Shown here: piece by piece, positions 1 to 10,016 of the stretch
How the letters are laid out: each line of letters begins with the position of its first letter
Numbering within the stretch: position 1 is the first letter of the stretch
Source of the DNA: Actinomyces oris
GTDB taxonomy: Bacteria; Actinomycetota; Actinomycetes; Actinomycetales; Actinomycetaceae
Reading direction: 5' to 3'
Length of the DNA stretch: 64,000 nt
Assembly: GCF_001937665.1 (NCBI RefSeq)
Contig: NZ_MSKL01000007.1
Location: 62,001-126,000, forward strand
Notes under the pieces: generated by a model
What the model saw: only the letters and a program-made list of their open reading frames with translations
What the model was told of the DNA's origin: nothing
Databases searched by the model: none
Position numbers and translations under genes: made by a program

Positions 1-1934
1 ACCAGGACCGTCGTGGCCCCAATGACCAGCCAGCGCCGCCAGCTCAGGCGCAGACCCGCCAGGCCCGCACCGAGGAAGGCCAGCGTCGGCACCAGAGTCA
101 GGGCGCCACCCACGTCCGCGCCCAGCTGCGGGGCTCCATCGACGAGCAGTGCCGCCCCGCCCAGCAGGGCCGTCGCAAGCAGCGCGGTCCGCCGGCCGCC
201 GCCCAGCGCCACCCAGGCGCCGGCGATGACGACGACGAGCGCGCCGGCCACCAGCGCGAAGGCCGTATTCGACACCCCGTAGAACCGGCCCGCCACCACC
301 GCGTTCATGCCCAGTGGGTTGTTGAAGGCCAGGGGTGCGCCCGCAGCGGCGTCGACCAACCAGGTCAGCGGGATCGCCGCCGCCACCAGCAGGGCCGTCA
401 GGCTCGCCCCGCTGGAGGACGGAGACGACGAGGAGGGCATGGGGCTGCCCGCCTCGTCCTGATGCGGCTCGGCCGCGACGTCCCCGGAGAGGGCCTCGGC
501 CGATCCGGCTGCCTCAGCGGCTGCCGTGGCGCCGAGTGCTGAAGGCGGAGGGATCGGGGAGGAGGTGGAGCGGGGTCGCCGGCGTCGCCGCACCAGCGCC
601 ACGGTCCCGGCGGCCAACCCCCCGATGCCGGCCGCGACCAGCACGGCCGCGGCCACAGCGACGACCGAGGCCCACACCGAGGGGGAGCCGGCCCGGGCCC
701 CCACACGCCACCAGGGGACGGTATTGACCAGCAGCAACGCCGTCGGCAGGCCGCTGAGGTAGACGGCCACCCGGGTGACCCGGCGGCGCAGAGCCGTGCG
801 CCGGCTCGCCTCCGGGTCGCGCAGCACGACGGCGGCCCAGACCAGGAGCGCCACGGCCAGCCCCATGAGCAGGGCGCCGGCCCGCATCACTGTGGCCTGA
901 GAGGCACGGGCGTGCAGGGCGTCGTCGGCGAGCCGCGAGATGCGGGCGTCCCCGGTGGCGGCGGTGTCGGCTGTTGCGCCGCCCTCGCTGCCGGTCTGGG
1001 GCAGCGTGAGCGCCTGGCCGTCGAAGGCCGGGTCGCGGCGGTCGGCCAGGGCGGCCACGAGAGTCGGGGTGAGGTCGGTCAGCTGGGCCAGGCCGGGCTG
1101 GTGCGTGGAGTCGCCGACGACAAGGCCATCGGAGGAGCCGAGCGCGCTGGTCGTGCCCGCGGGCAGGACCGCCATCTGAGGGCCGGGGGCCTCGTCGTCG
1201 GCCAGGGAGACGACGACGAGGCGGGTGCCGGGGCGCGCCTGCTCCTGGACCCTGCGCAGGGCGTCGTCGAGGGCGGCGATCCGCTCGGCGTCGGAGGAGG
1301 CTTCCCGGGCGGTGTCGACGACGGTCAGATCCGCGCCGGCGGCCAGGGCCTCGGCCACGGAAGGGGCCAAGGCCGGCCTGTTCGCCGAGCCCCCCGGTGC
1401 GCCCATGGTCAGCTGCGTCCCGGGACCGACGGCCTGGATCGAGACGTCACGCCCGAGCGCCCCGACCAGGGGAGTGCTGTCGGGGATCGCGGTGGTGGGG
1501 CCGGCACAGGAAGCGGCCGGCTTGATGGCGCTTGCGCGCTTGCCCCGGCCCAGGGTGAGCCAGCCGTCGGCCGGGCAGGTGCGGTCCGCCGGAGTGCGCA
1601 CGGACAGGTTCATCGGCTCGCCCTGGGAGGCGAAGGCCAGCAGGTGGGCGGCCGCCGAGTCGACGCCGGGAGAACCGGAATCCTCACCGGCGGGCGCGCG
1701 GGAGGCCTGTGCCCGCAGATCCGCCCAGGTGAGATTGTTCGTCCCCAGGACGACCACCGGCGCCGGCCGCGAGGCCGAGGCGGCATCGGGGGCCGACTGG
1801 GACGTCGACGTCGTAGGAACCGCGGCGGCCAGTGCCGAGCCCACCATCGTCAGGATCATGCCGATGACCACCAGCAGCACGAGGACGTACACGACCGCGC
1901 GCACCAGGCGCTGTTGACGTCGTCGAGGTCTCAC
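1..1934 (-). CDS. Large actinobacterial membrane protein, C-terminus outside window
   Basis: The protein starts at a GTG at 1934, the first start after an in-frame TAG at 1944-1946, and runs off the left edge, leaving about 644 residues. The N-terminus is basic and followed by one membrane helix (around VVYVLVLLVVIGMIL). A long exported region of about 300 residues comes next; it has no motif I can assign with confidence, though phrases such as TDLTPTLVAAL resemble the alkaline-phosphatase superfamily. The rest is a multi-helix membrane domain containing GRFYGVSNTAFAL and DGAPQLGADVGGAL, a combination I associate with a conserved actinobacterial membrane protein of unknown function. It lies 26 bp downstream of the fructosamine kinase gene on the same strand, so the two may be co-transcribed. 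Plus-strand reading frames across this region are antisense shadows. Confidence 0.72.
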   Translation of the reverse strand, partial: MRPRRRQQRLVRAVVYVLVLLVVIGMILTMVGSALAAAVPTTSTSQSAPDAASASRPAPVVVLGTNNLTWADLRAQASRAPAGEDSGSPGVDSAAAHLLAFASQGEPMNLSVRTPADRTCPADGWLTLGRGKRASAIKPAASCAGPTTAIPDSTPLVGALGRDVSIQAVGPGTQLTMGAPGGSANRPALAPSVAEALAAGADLTVVDTAREASSDAERIAALDDALRRVQEQARPGTRLVVVSLADDEAPGPQMAVLPAGTTSALGSSDGLVVGDSTHQPGLAQLTDLTPTLVAALADRRDPAFDGQALTLPQTGSEGGATADTAATGDARISRLADDALHARASQATVMRAGALLMGLAVALLVWAAVVLRDPEASRRTALRRRVTRVAVYLSGLPTALLLVNTVPWWRVGARAGSPSVWASVVAVAAAVLVAAGIGGLAAGTVALVRRRRRPRSTSSPIPPPSALGATAAAEAAGSAEALSGDVAAEPHQDEAGSPMPSSSSPSSSGASLTALLVAAAIPLTWLVDAAAGAPLAFNNPLGMNAVVAGRFYGVSNTAFALVAGALVVVIAGAWVALGGGRRTALLATALLGGAALLVDGAPQLGADVGGALTLVPTLAFLGAGLAGLRLSWRRWLVIGATTVL

Positions 1935-1960
1935 CCTGCCAGCCTACGGGGCCTGGTCGC

Positions 1961-2893
1961 TCACAGGTACTGGCGGGCCACAGCGACCGCCTCCCCGCCG
2001 TAGCCCCCACCGAAGAGGAAGGCATGAATCATGATGATGTGCCAGGAGTGGAGCCCCACCCGTTCGCGCCAGCCCTCCGCCAGCGGCGAGACCTCGTGGT
2101 AGGCCGCGTAGATGCGATCCAGGTAGCGCTGCCCGAACACGCCCAGGGCCGCCAGGTCGGTCTCAGCGTGCGCCCCCTGCGCCATGGGATCGATGAGCAC
2201 GCCGACCACCGCCGGCCCGCCGGCCGCTACGTCAGCGGCCCCGCCCACGGGAGCCTCCCCGCAGGCGGACTCCTGCGGCCCGAGCCCGGCGCGCGGCGGC
2301 GCCCACTGGGCGGCCTCATCGGCCGGGGTCCACAGGACATTGCCGCACCACAGGTCCCCGTGCGTGCGGGCCACCGCGACCCGCGCGCCGCGCTCGCGGG
2401 CACCGGCGCGCACCAGGGCCGGCTGGTCGGTGTCGAAGTCGCCGTCGCGCAGCCGCTCACACATCCGCTCGACGATACGGGCCCCGCCCACGCTGATCGA
2501 ACCGTTGTCCCGACTGGGCTGCAGGTAGGGCAGGATCCGGTCCTCGGCGTAGAACTCGCCCCAGCGGCGCGGCTCGCCCTCCTCCGCGGCGTGCGGCCGC
2601 AGCCGGATGTCCGAGCGGCCCATCTGCGCCCGGCCGTCCCACCCGGGAGGCGCCGCCCCGAAAGCCGGGGCACCCGCCGCGTGGGTGACGGCCAGCGCCC
2701 GGCCGAAGGCCTCCGCCCCGGCCGGCGTCACGCTGGTCGTCGTCAGCCGCGGCTCCTCCAGCCAGCCCGGACCGCTGGTCACCGGCACCACGTGCGCCCC
2801 GCCGTCGGCCATCGCCTCGGCGAGCCAGGTCAGGCCCTGGGCCTCCAGGGCGGTGGAGACCGGGCCGTCGTCGTGCTTGCGGAAGACACTCAT
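1961..2893 (-). CDS. Fructosamine/ketosamine-3-kinase family protein
   Basis: This 310-residue cytoplasmic protein belongs to the fructosamine kinase family, which phosphorylates sugar amines on glycated proteins or amino acids so that the adduct breaks down. The kinase-like catalytic loop HGDLWCGN is at residues 178-185. The metal-binding aspartate is in IDPMAQGAHAETDLA (Asp at about 236), which corresponds to the family's IDP-x-GHRE-x-D segment. Length matches the family (about 290-310). An insertion of some 25 residues lies between the two motifs. The gene is divergent from the prephenate dehydratase gene, with about 100 bp between starts, and lies just upstream of the truncated membrane protein gene. 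Substrate cannot be told from sequence. Confidence 0.85.
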   Translation of the reverse strand: MSVFRKHDDGPVSTALEAQGLTWLAEAMADGGAHVVPVTSGPGWLEEPRLTTTSVTPAGAEAFGRALAVTHAAGAPAFGAAPPGWDGRAQMGRSDIRLRPHAAEEGEPRRWGEFYAEDRILPYLQPSRDNGSISVGGARIVERMCERLRDGDFDTDQPALVRAGARERGARVAVARTHGDLWCGNVLWTPADEAAQWAPPRAGLGPQESACGEAPVGGAADVAAGGPAVVGVLIDPMAQGAHAETDLAALGVFGQRYLDRIYAAYHEVSPLAEGWRERVGLHSWHIIMIHAFLFGGGYGGEAVAVARQYL

Positions 2894-2982
2894 GGCTCCA
2901 GCCTGCCAGGCCTGCCGCCGCCGCGGGAGGGCTCCCGTGTTCCACGGAGCAACCCGCCGCCGGCCCGGCGGCCCGGACTGGC

Positions 2983-2988
2983 TACCCT
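2983..2988 (+). promoter_or_regulatory. -10 hexamer of a leaderless pheA transcript
   Basis: TACCCT ends six bases before the ATG at 2995, and no Shine-Dalgarno sequence precedes that ATG. This is the usual actinobacterial geometry for an mRNA that begins at the start codon. The same arrangement recurs before several other genes in the window. Confidence 0.5.
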
Positions 2989-2994
2989 GTGCCC

Positions 2995-3939
2995 ATGACT
3001 GCTCCCGCTCCGCTCTGGTCCTTCCTCGGTCCGGCCGGCACCTTCACCGAGATGGCGCTGCGCCAGGTCGCCCCCGTCGACGTCGAGCTCGACCCCTGCC
3101 CGGACGTGCCCACCGCCCTGGACCACCTGCGCGAGCGCACGGCGGAGGCCGCCGTCGTGCCCATTGAGAACTCCGTCGAGGGCGGGGTCAACGCCACGCT
3201 GGACAACCTCGTGGCCTCCACGCCCCTGGTCATCGCCGCCGAGATGGCCGTGCCGATCACCTTCGTCCTGGCCGGCCGCCCCGGCACCCGCCTGGAGGAC
3301 GTGCGCGCCATCTCCACCCACCCGCACGCCTGGGCCCAGTGCCGCGGCTGGGTCCACCAGAACCTCCCCGAGGCCGTCTACGTGGCCGGAACCTCCACCT
3401 CGGCGCCCGCCCGCGCGCTGGCCGCCTCCGACGGGGACACCGGATTCCAGGCCGTCCTGTGCAACCCGCTGGCCGCCAAGGAGTACGGGCTGGAGGTCAT
3501 CGCCGGGGGCGTGGCGGACAACCCCGACGCCGTCACCCGCTTCGTCAAGGTGACCCGACCCGGCCGCGTGGGTGAGCCCACCGGCGCCGACAAGACCACC
3601 CTGCTCGTCCACCTCCCGCACGACCGCTCCGGCGCACTGCTGGACATGCTCGAGCAGTTCAGCGCCCGCGGCGTCAACCTCTCACGCATCGAGTCCCGAC
3701 CCGTGGGCGACTCCCTGGGACGCTACCGCTTCTCCATCGACGTCGAGGGGCACGTGCGCGAGGAACGGGTCCAGGCCGCCCTCATCGGGCTGCACCGCAC
3801 CTGCCCGGTGGTGCGCTTCCTGGGCTCCTACCCGCGGCTGGACGCCCGCCCGACGGCGGTCCTGGCCGGCACCAGCGACAAGGACTTCGTCGTGGCCCGC
3901 TCCTGGGTCGCCGACGTCCTCGACGGCCGCGCCCTGTAG
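2995..3939 (+). CDS. pheA: Prephenate dehydratase
   Basis: Converts prephenate to phenylpyruvate in phenylalanine biosynthesis. The 314-residue protein has the N-terminal catalytic domain (FLGPAGTFTEMAL at the start, NSVEGGVNATLDNL near residue 55, and the catalytic TRF motif in TRFVKV near residue 184). A C-terminal ACT regulatory domain follows, with the ESRP signature (RIESRPVGDSLGRYRFSID) that binds phenylalanine for feedback inhibition. It is a monofunctional enzyme without a chorismate mutase domain, as is usual in actinobacteria. An in-frame GTG two codons upstream (2989) is possible, but the -10 hexamer position favours a leaderless ATG at 2995. No other aromatic pathway gene is adjacent. 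Confidence 0.93.
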   Translation: MTAPAPLWSFLGPAGTFTEMALRQVAPVDVELDPCPDVPTALDHLRERTAEAAVVPIENSVEGGVNATLDNLVASTPLVIAAEMAVPITFVLAGRPGTRLEDVRAISTHPHAWAQCRGWVHQNLPEAVYVAGTSTSAPARALAASDGDTGFQAVLCNPLAAKEYGLEVIAGGVADNPDAVTRFVKVTRPGRVGEPTGADKTTLLVHLPHDRSGALLDMLEQFSARGVNLSRIESRPVGDSLGRYRFSIDVEGHVREERVQAALIGLHRTCPVVRFLGSYPRLDARPTAVLAGTSDKDFVVARSWVADVLDGRAL

Positions 3940-4046
3940 CCGAGGCCCGCGCAGCCGCCCGGCTGCGCAGTCGCCTGGTCGCGGTGGCCTCTTGCCGATG
4001 TCGCGGTCGTACCTTAGGCCGCGGGTTCGAGGGTTAAGGGTGTTGC

Positions 4047-4725
4047 GCTGTCTCTTCACTTCTGAGAGTTTCGGATGCTGTGACATCTCAAGACGCCGGT
4101 GGGGTGGGCCTGCCGGATGGGAGAGCTGCTGCTTCGGCCTGTCGGAGGGGGTTGTTCCGGTCACTCTGGTGGCTGCCGGCGTCGTCTGGATGCACTGCAC
4201 GAGGGTGGGGTGCTACTGGACGAGGGTTGGGGGTACTGGGGGTAGGTGGGGCCTTCGTGCAGTACGCACAACCCTTGGCCAGTGGATCCCGCCCCTCGTG
4301 GAGCAGGCCGACTCGGGCCGACTTGGGGGCGGGGCCGGAGTCGAACCATGACCACCGGGCCCCTGTACGGGAGCCGGCGAGGACCAGGCAGGCAGAAGCA
4401 CGGCCGGCCCCGGGGTGAGGGTGCTGGGCTCGGCCGCCATGACCCCGCAGAGTCGATCAGGCACACAGCTCGGTGTCCACAGCGCTGACATCAACGAGCC
4501 CTCCACCAAAGCTCTCGACGGGGATCGTTGGAATCCTGGGGTTCTTCTTCGGTGCGCAGCGCCGGTGCGGGGTTGATGTCAGCACCATGGACACCAGCGG
4601 CCCACCAGACCTCTTCCCCTCGACCTCACCCTCGCCTCCAGGACCACCAGCCTGCCCCGGGTTCCCGCCCGAGCGAGTGCCTCAGAAGTCATGACACTCA
4701 CATGTCTCAGAAGTGAGGAGACAGC
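4047..4725. mobile_element. 679-bp element with 21-bp terminal inverted repeats (MITE or IS remnant)
   Basis: The sequence at 4047-4067 is repeated inverted at 4705-4725 with 20 of 21 bases matching (left arm GCTGTCTCTTCACTTCTGAG...). A second CTCAGAAGT lies just inside the right end at 4681-4689. The interior has reading frames on both strands but none that I recognise and no visible transposase motif. The most likely reading is a non-autonomous element or a gutted insertion sequence in the gap between pheA and the phosphatase gene. No target duplication was identified. Confidence 0.6.
4472..4595. repeat. Nested 124-bp inverted-repeat segment
   Basis: Inside the 679-bp element, 4472-4495 (GGTGTCCACAGCGCTGACAT...) matches 4572-4595 in inverted orientation at 20 of 24 positions, including a perfect 12-bp core GCTGACATCAAC. 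It could be a second small element inserted into the first, or an internal hairpin of it. Confidence 0.5.
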
Positions 4726-4807
4726 ACACACGACAAAAGGTACGAACGCGCGGACGCTTCACCTAGTGCCGCCCGCTCCGGAACCGTTCCTGCCCTCGTT
4801 GCCGGCG

Positions 4808-4944
4808 GGGGACATTCTGCGCGGCCGGGTGCGTGTCGTTCCGAGCGGGGGCGTTCGACGCCGTCGGGGACCGGAATCCCGTCCCCGCACGCGCACGATG
4901 TCCCCGTTCGAGAGTAGAGGTCTCCGTACGCGCGGAATGTCCCC
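4808..4944 (+). repeat. GGGGAC intergenic repeat, copy A (long form)
   Basis: This 137-bp copy starts GGGGACATTC and ends GGAATGTCCCC. It carries the family core GACGCCGTCGGGGAC followed by a short palindrome around GGAATCC. It lies between the 679-bp element and the phosphatase gene. The right arm is more diverged than in other copies. Confidence 0.8.
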
Positions 4945-5000
4945 GGCCGTAAGGGGGCGTCAGTGGACAGGCGACCGCAGCGTGCGCAAGGCTCAGGGGC

Positions 5001-5660
5001 GTGAGCTCCTCCGACGCCAGCACCGAGACAACCTCCGCAGCTTCCGCCTCTTCAGCCGCCCCGCTACCCGGCCCCCATGGCGCCGGCCCCTACCGCGTCA
5101 TCATGGTGTGCACCGGCAATATCTGCCGCTCCGCCATGGCCGAGATCGTCCTGCGCGACCGCCTCGCCGCCGCCGGCATCCCCGACTCCGGGCCGGGCGG
5201 CGTGGCCATCACCTCCGCCGGCGTCTCCGACGAGGAGCGCGGCAACCCCATCGACTCCCGGGCCCGCCGCGTCCTGACCGAGGCCGGCTATGGCACCGGC
5301 GCCGACGACGTCTCACGCGCCACAGGTATCGCCATCGGCACCCACACCGCCCACCGCATCACCGACGCCGAGATCGCCGAGGCCGACCTCCTGCTGGCCA
5401 TGACCGACTCCCACTGGAACGTCCTCCAGCGCCGCGCCGCGGGCCTGGGGGCCGAGCCCGCCCGCATCCGCATGTACCGCGAGCTCGACCCGGCCTCCGC
5501 GCAGCAGGCCGAGGCCGTCATCGCAGGCGGCTCCTCCCGCAGCGTCCTCAACGTGCCCGACCCCTGGTACGGCACCATGGCCGACTTCGTCGACACCCTC
5601 GAGGTCGTCGAACGGGTCAGTGATGAGCTCGCCGACGAGCTCGCCGCGCTCCGCGACTGA
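5001..5660 (+). CDS. Low-molecular-weight protein-tyrosine phosphatase
   Basis: This 219-residue cytosolic phosphatase has the CX5R signature CTGNICRS at residues 37-44, where Cys37 is the nucleophile and Arg43 binds phosphate. The general-acid aspartate loop appears as VPDPWYG near residue 185. The first 30 residues are a Ser/Ala/Thr-rich extension not found in minimal family members (about 150-160 residues). The start is a GTG preceded by AGGGGC; a later start is possible because the N-terminal extension is low complexity. Likely substrates are phosphotyrosine proteins or, as in capsule systems, a tyrosine kinase, but no such partner is adjacent. It converges on the hydrolase gene with a 4-bp gap. 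Confidence 0.88.
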   Translation: MSSSDASTETTSAASASSAAPLPGPHGAGPYRVIMVCTGNICRSAMAEIVLRDRLAAAGIPDSGPGGVAITSAGVSDEERGNPIDSRARRVLTEAGYGTGADDVSRATGIAIGTHTAHRITDAEIAEADLLLAMTDSHWNVLQRRAAGLGAEPARIRMYRELDPASAQQAEAVIAGGSSRSVLNVPDPWYGTMADFVDTLEVVERVSDELADELAALRD

Positions 5661-5664
5661 AAGC

Positions 5665-6660
5665 TCAGTGCAGGCGGTTGTCCAGCCAGCGCATGACGGC
5701 CTGAAGGTACTCGGCGCGCGCCAGCGGCCCGGACAGGGCCAGGTCGTGGACGCCCTCGGGAATCTGGCGGACGGTCACGTCATCGCCCAGGTACTGGGAG
5801 CGGTCGATGATCTGCTCCACGTCGAGGACCACGTCGGAGCGCTGCGCCTCCTCCAGGGTCGCCTTGACGCCGTTGCTGACCGTTGAGCAGCACACGAGGA
5901 TCGGCACCCGGATCCCCAGCCCGTGGTGGACCTCGCGCTGCAGACGCCGGATTCCCGCCAGGAACCCGGCCCGCACCGGGAAGGACGGCGCCGGCTTGAG
6001 CGCCAGGTCCCAGTCCCACTCACCGCGCCAGCGCCGGTGCAGGGCCGCCACGTAGTTGTCCTCATCGCCGCTGCCCGGCTCACCGATGACGCGCTCGGGG
6101 TCCCGCCGCGAGAGGAGGTCCACGAAGGCCGAGCCGTAGGAGCGCACTAGCGCCGATCCGCGCAGATCCAGCCACGGGGAGTTGAGGACGAGCGCGTCCA
6201 CGGTCCCGGGGTGGTCGGCCGCCCAGATGACCGCCTGCAGTCCACCGGTCGAGTGTCCGTTGAGGACGACGACGTCGTGCCCGTGCTCGGAGCGGATGAT
6301 GCGCAGGGCCTCGGAGATCTCCTCATCATGGACGCGCAGGTCGCGCACGTCGTGCGGGGAGGCGTGCCCGACGCCGGCCCGCCCGCAGGCCCGCAGATCC
6401 AGTGCGTAGAACTCGAAACCGGCGTCGAGGTAGGCCTGCGCCAGGTGGGTCTGGAAGAAGTAGTCGCTGCGGCCGTGCAGGTAGAGGACCGCGCGCGAGT
6501 GCCGTGGCCGGCTGGCCCGACCGGCCGCCTCGCGCTGGAAGACGAGCACGGCGTGGTCGGCGCCGGGCGCCTTCGTGGGCGACTCGGTCACCGGGATACG
6601 GCGAGCCACCCACGGCTCGCCCAGGATGTCGGGGGTGGTCGGCTCTGCGGTCGCACTCAT
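5665..6660 (-). CDS. Alpha/beta hydrolase (serine lipase/esterase type)
   Basis: The 331-residue protein has the alpha/beta hydrolase order: the oxyanion strand VLYLHGRSDYFFQ near residue 58, the nucleophile elbow GHSTGG with Ser137, and the late catalytic histidine in EGVHDLALSG. This arrangement resembles the monoglyceride-lipase/serine aminopeptidase S33 group. No signal peptide is present, so it is probably cytoplasmic. I chose ATG 6660 (MSATAEPTTP) rather than the much longer open frame starting at 7176, because the upstream part crosses the promoter and riboswitch of the divergent met operon and has no family similarity. The substrate is unknown. Confidence 0.83.
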   Translation of the reverse strand: MSATAEPTTPDILGEPWVARRIPVTESPTKAPGADHAVLVFQREAAGRASRPRHSRAVLYLHGRSDYFFQTHLAQAYLDAGFEFYALDLRACGRAGVGHASPHDVRDLRVHDEEISEALRIIRSEHGHDVVVLNGHSTGGLQAVIWAADHPGTVDALVLNSPWLDLRGSALVRSYGSAFVDLLSRRDPERVIGEPGSGDEDNYVAALHRRWRGEWDWDLALKPAPSFPVRAGFLAGIRRLQREVHHGLGIRVPILVCCSTVSNGVKATLEEAQRSDVVLDVEQIIDRSQYLGDDVTVRQIPEGVHDLALSGPLARAEYLQAVMRWLDNRLH

Positions 6661-6843
6661 GAGCAGATCCAAACACGTCGCCCCGTGCGGTGCGAGTAGC
6701 GCCGCCGACACACGACCTGGGAATAGCCAGGACGTTGCCGAAACACCGGTGACGGCCGGTCCGAGAGGCGGGGAGGGGCGGATGGGCCGCAGGCCCGGCC
6801 ACCGGGTGCGGGCGTGACCTCGGTCCCTTGGCGGCGGCCTCGC

Positions 6844-6873
6844 TTGCATCGCGAAGGCGGCGCTGCGTAAGTT
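6844..6873 (+). promoter_or_regulatory. Likely promoter of the metNIQ operon
   Basis: TTGCAT at 6844-6849 and TAAGTT at 6868-6873 are spaced 18 bp apart, immediately upstream of the SAM riboswitch. Transcription from here would include the whole aptamer. The match to consensus is moderate. Confidence 0.45.
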
Positions 6874-6881
6874 ATTCGTGG

Positions 6882-6965
6882 CCATCCAGAGCAACCGAGA
6901 GACCTGGCTCGACGACATTGCAGCAACCCCCTTCATGGTGCGGGTGCTTCCGCCAGGAACGATGG
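6882..6965 (+). promoter_or_regulatory. SAM riboswitch (S-box type) of metNIQ
   Basis: The core elements of a SAM-I/SAM-IV type aptamer are in order: ATCCAGAG, GAGACCTGGCTCGACGA, GCAACC (6913-6918) and GGTGCTTCC (6933-6941). The closing helix P1 is formed by CCATC (6882-6886) with GATGG (6961-6965). The 3' strand of P1 overlaps the Shine-Dalgarno GGAGG (6964-6968) of the GTG at 6974, so ligand binding should hide the ribosome site. That predicts translational repression when SAM is plentiful, which suits a methionine importer. The assignment rests on reading conserved bases, not on a covariance search. Confidence 0.75.
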
Positions 6966-6973
6966 AGGAATAC

Positions 6974-8136
<1,163 letters not shown>

Positions 8137-8140
<4 letters not shown>

Positions 8141-8853
8141 ACTCGATCCTCCTTCCGCTGAGCCACGCAGCCGCCCTGCCGAGCAGCCGCACCTGGTTCG
8201 ACAACCCGGCCATCCAGAACAAGCTCGGCTACGCCCTCGTTGAGACCCTGTCGATGACCTTCGTCTCCGGGGCCGTGACGGTCATCCTCGGACTTCTGCT
8301 GGGGCTCGCCCTGGTCTCCACCGGCAAGCGGGGCCAGTTCCGCAACCCGCCCCTGTACTGGGTGCTCTCGCAGATCGTCAACATCGGGCGCTCCATGCCC
8401 TTCATCATCCTCATGGTGGCCCTCATCCCGATCACCCGGATACTCGTGGGTACCTCCCTGGGGTGGCAGGCGGCCTGCGTCCCGCTGACCATCGGCGCGA
8501 TCCCCTTCTACGCGCGCCTGGTGGAGACGGCCATCAACGACGTCGACCACGGCAAGGTCGAGGCCGCCCTCATGATGGGCGCCTCAGGACGGCAGATCAC
8601 CTGGGGCGTCCTCGTGCGCGAGGCCCTGCCGATCCTCATCCAGTCGGCCACCGTCACCATCATCACCCTCCTGGGCTACTCCGCCATGGCCGGCGCCGTC
8701 GGCGGCGGCGGCGTGGGCGACCTCGCCATCCAGTACGGGTACCAGCGCAACCAGGTGGACGTCATGGTCATCACCGTGGTCGTCATCGTCATCATCGTCG
8801 GCATCATCCAGCTCGTCGGCGACATGCTCAGCCGGCTGGTGAACCACCGCTGA
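8137..8853 (+). CDS. metI: Methionine ABC transporter, permease
   Basis: A 238-residue inner-membrane subunit with about five hydrophobic helices (for example SMTFVSGAVTVILGLLLGLA and VMVITVVVIVIIVGIIQLV). The EAA loop that contacts MetN is GKVEAALMMGASGRQITWGV, near residues 145-165. Length and topology match MetI. It overlaps metN by 4 bp and is followed after 128 bp by metQ, so the three genes form one operon under the riboswitch. Confidence 0.93.
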
Positions 8854-8981
8854 GGCGATCACCAGCCGGGTAAGCGCGCGCAGCCGCCTGGAACCGGTCG
8901 GCCGCGTCGTCGGCCCCAGCACTGTCAAGCCTTTCCTCCCTCCCGTCACTGGGGCCGCCCGGCCCCGCGAAAGGAACCACC

Positions 8982-9845
8982 ATGTCCTCCTCCATCTCCC
9001 GCCGCACCGTCATCGCCGGTGGCCTGGCCACCGCTGCGGCCCTCACCCTGGCCGCCTGCGGCTCCAAGTCCGGTAAGGGCGGCGACGTCCAGGGCATCAA
9101 GGTCGACGGCGACACCGCCACGATCACCATCGGTGCCACCCCCAAGCCCCACGTCGAGATCCTCAAGTGGGTCCAGGACAACCTCACCAAGGGATCCGGC
9201 ATCAAGCTGGACATCAAGGAGATCAACGACTACCAGACGCCCAACTCCTCGTTGGAGGACGGCTCGCTGGCCGCCAACTTCTACCAGACCCCCAACTTCC
9301 TGGCTCAGCAGAACAAGGAGAAGGGCTACGACTTCGTCTCCATCGCCGACGTCCACATCGAGCCCATGGGTATCTACACCTCCAAGGGATACAAGGACGT
9401 CAAGGACATCAAGGAGGGCGGCACGATCGTCCTCAACAACGACCCGGCCAACACGGCGCGTGGGCTCAAGCTCCTGGCCCAGGCCGGGCTCATCGAGCTG
9501 GACAAGTCCGCCGAGCTGCCCAGCGACACCGACGTGACCTCCAACCCCAAGAAGCTGAAGTTCACCACGGTCGACGGCGCCCAGGTCTACAAGTCGATGC
9601 CGGACGCCGAGGCCGCGGTCATCAACGGCAACTACGCCATCGACGCCGGGCTGAACCCCAAGAAGGACGCGCTCGTCCTGGAGAAGGGCGGCAAGGACTC
9701 GGAGTACCCCAACCAGCTCGTCGTGCGTAAGGACGACAAGGACAACGAGCACCTCAAGAAGCTCGCCAAGCTCCTCAACGACGAAAAGCTGCGTGACTAC
9801 ATCAACAAGACCTGGCCCGACGGGGCCGTCGTCGCGGCGTTCTGA
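8982..9845 (+). CDS. metQ: Methionine-binding lipoprotein
   Basis: Substrate-binding protein of the MetNIQ importer, anchored to the outer face of the membrane. The signal sequence begins SRRTVIAGG (a twin-arginine-like pair) and ends in the lipobox LAAC at residues 22-25. The mature part has the NLPA/MetQ features: DIKEINDYQTPNSSLEDGSLAANFYQ, the NDPANTARGL segment and the closing FVVKKGNEN-like stretch replaced by QLVVRKDDKDNEH. Total 287 residues. AAAGGA sits seven bases before the ATG. The 128-bp gap after metI contains a small GC-rich hairpin that could lower or raise metQ expression relative to metNI. Confidence 0.92.
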   Translation: MSSSISRRTVIAGGLATAAALTLAACGSKSGKGGDVQGIKVDGDTATITIGATPKPHVEILKWVQDNLTKGSGIKLDIKEINDYQTPNSSLEDGSLAANFYQTPNFLAQQNKEKGYDFVSIADVHIEPMGIYTSKGYKDVKDIKEGGTIVLNNDPANTARGLKLLAQAGLIELDKSAELPSDTDVTSNPKKLKFTTVDGAQVYKSMPDAEAAVINGNYAIDAGLNPKKDALVLEKGGKDSEYPNQLVVRKDDKDNEHLKKLAKLLNDEKLRDYINKTWPDGAVVAAF

Positions 9846-9882
9846 CGTCGAAGGCTGCGGGCCTGCCACAGGTCCGTGCGCG

Positions 9883-9924
9883 GGGCCGGTTGTGGTTGGT
9901 CGAGAGGCTGACTGCGACCGGCCC
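9883..9924 (+). terminator. Possible terminator of metNIQ
   Basis: GGGCCGGT (9883-9890) pairs with ACCGGCCC (9917-9924) across a 26-nt loop, 38 bp after the metQ stop; a few T residues follow. The loop is long, so this is only a candidate. Confidence 0.35.
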
Positions 9925-9995
9925 TTCGTGCTGGTGTGGGCGGGGTGGGGAGTGCGGGCAGATGTGCGGCTCGGGCGGGTGCACTCCGCGCGTCC

Positions 9996-10016
9996 GGGGA
10001 CATTCTTGGCTCGTCG
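9996..10016 (+). repeat. GGGGAC intergenic repeat, copy H, cut by the ISL3 element
   Basis: GGGGACATTCTTG matches the left end of the repeat family (as in copy B) in the usual plus orientation, then stops where the ISL3 inverted repeat begins at 10017. The rest of the repeat is not found after the element, so a deletion accompanied or followed insertion. Confidence 0.5.

Noticed and set aside
912-2003. Plus-strand 363-codon frame
   Set aside because: It is antisense to the membrane protein gene, is Gly/Arg-rich without any domain, and overlaps the minus-strand gene whose translation gives clear membrane helices.
6878-6973. N-terminal extension of MetN from GTG 6878
   Set aside because: This stretch forms the SAM riboswitch, and the GTG at 6974 has a strong ribosome site, so the extension is not translated.
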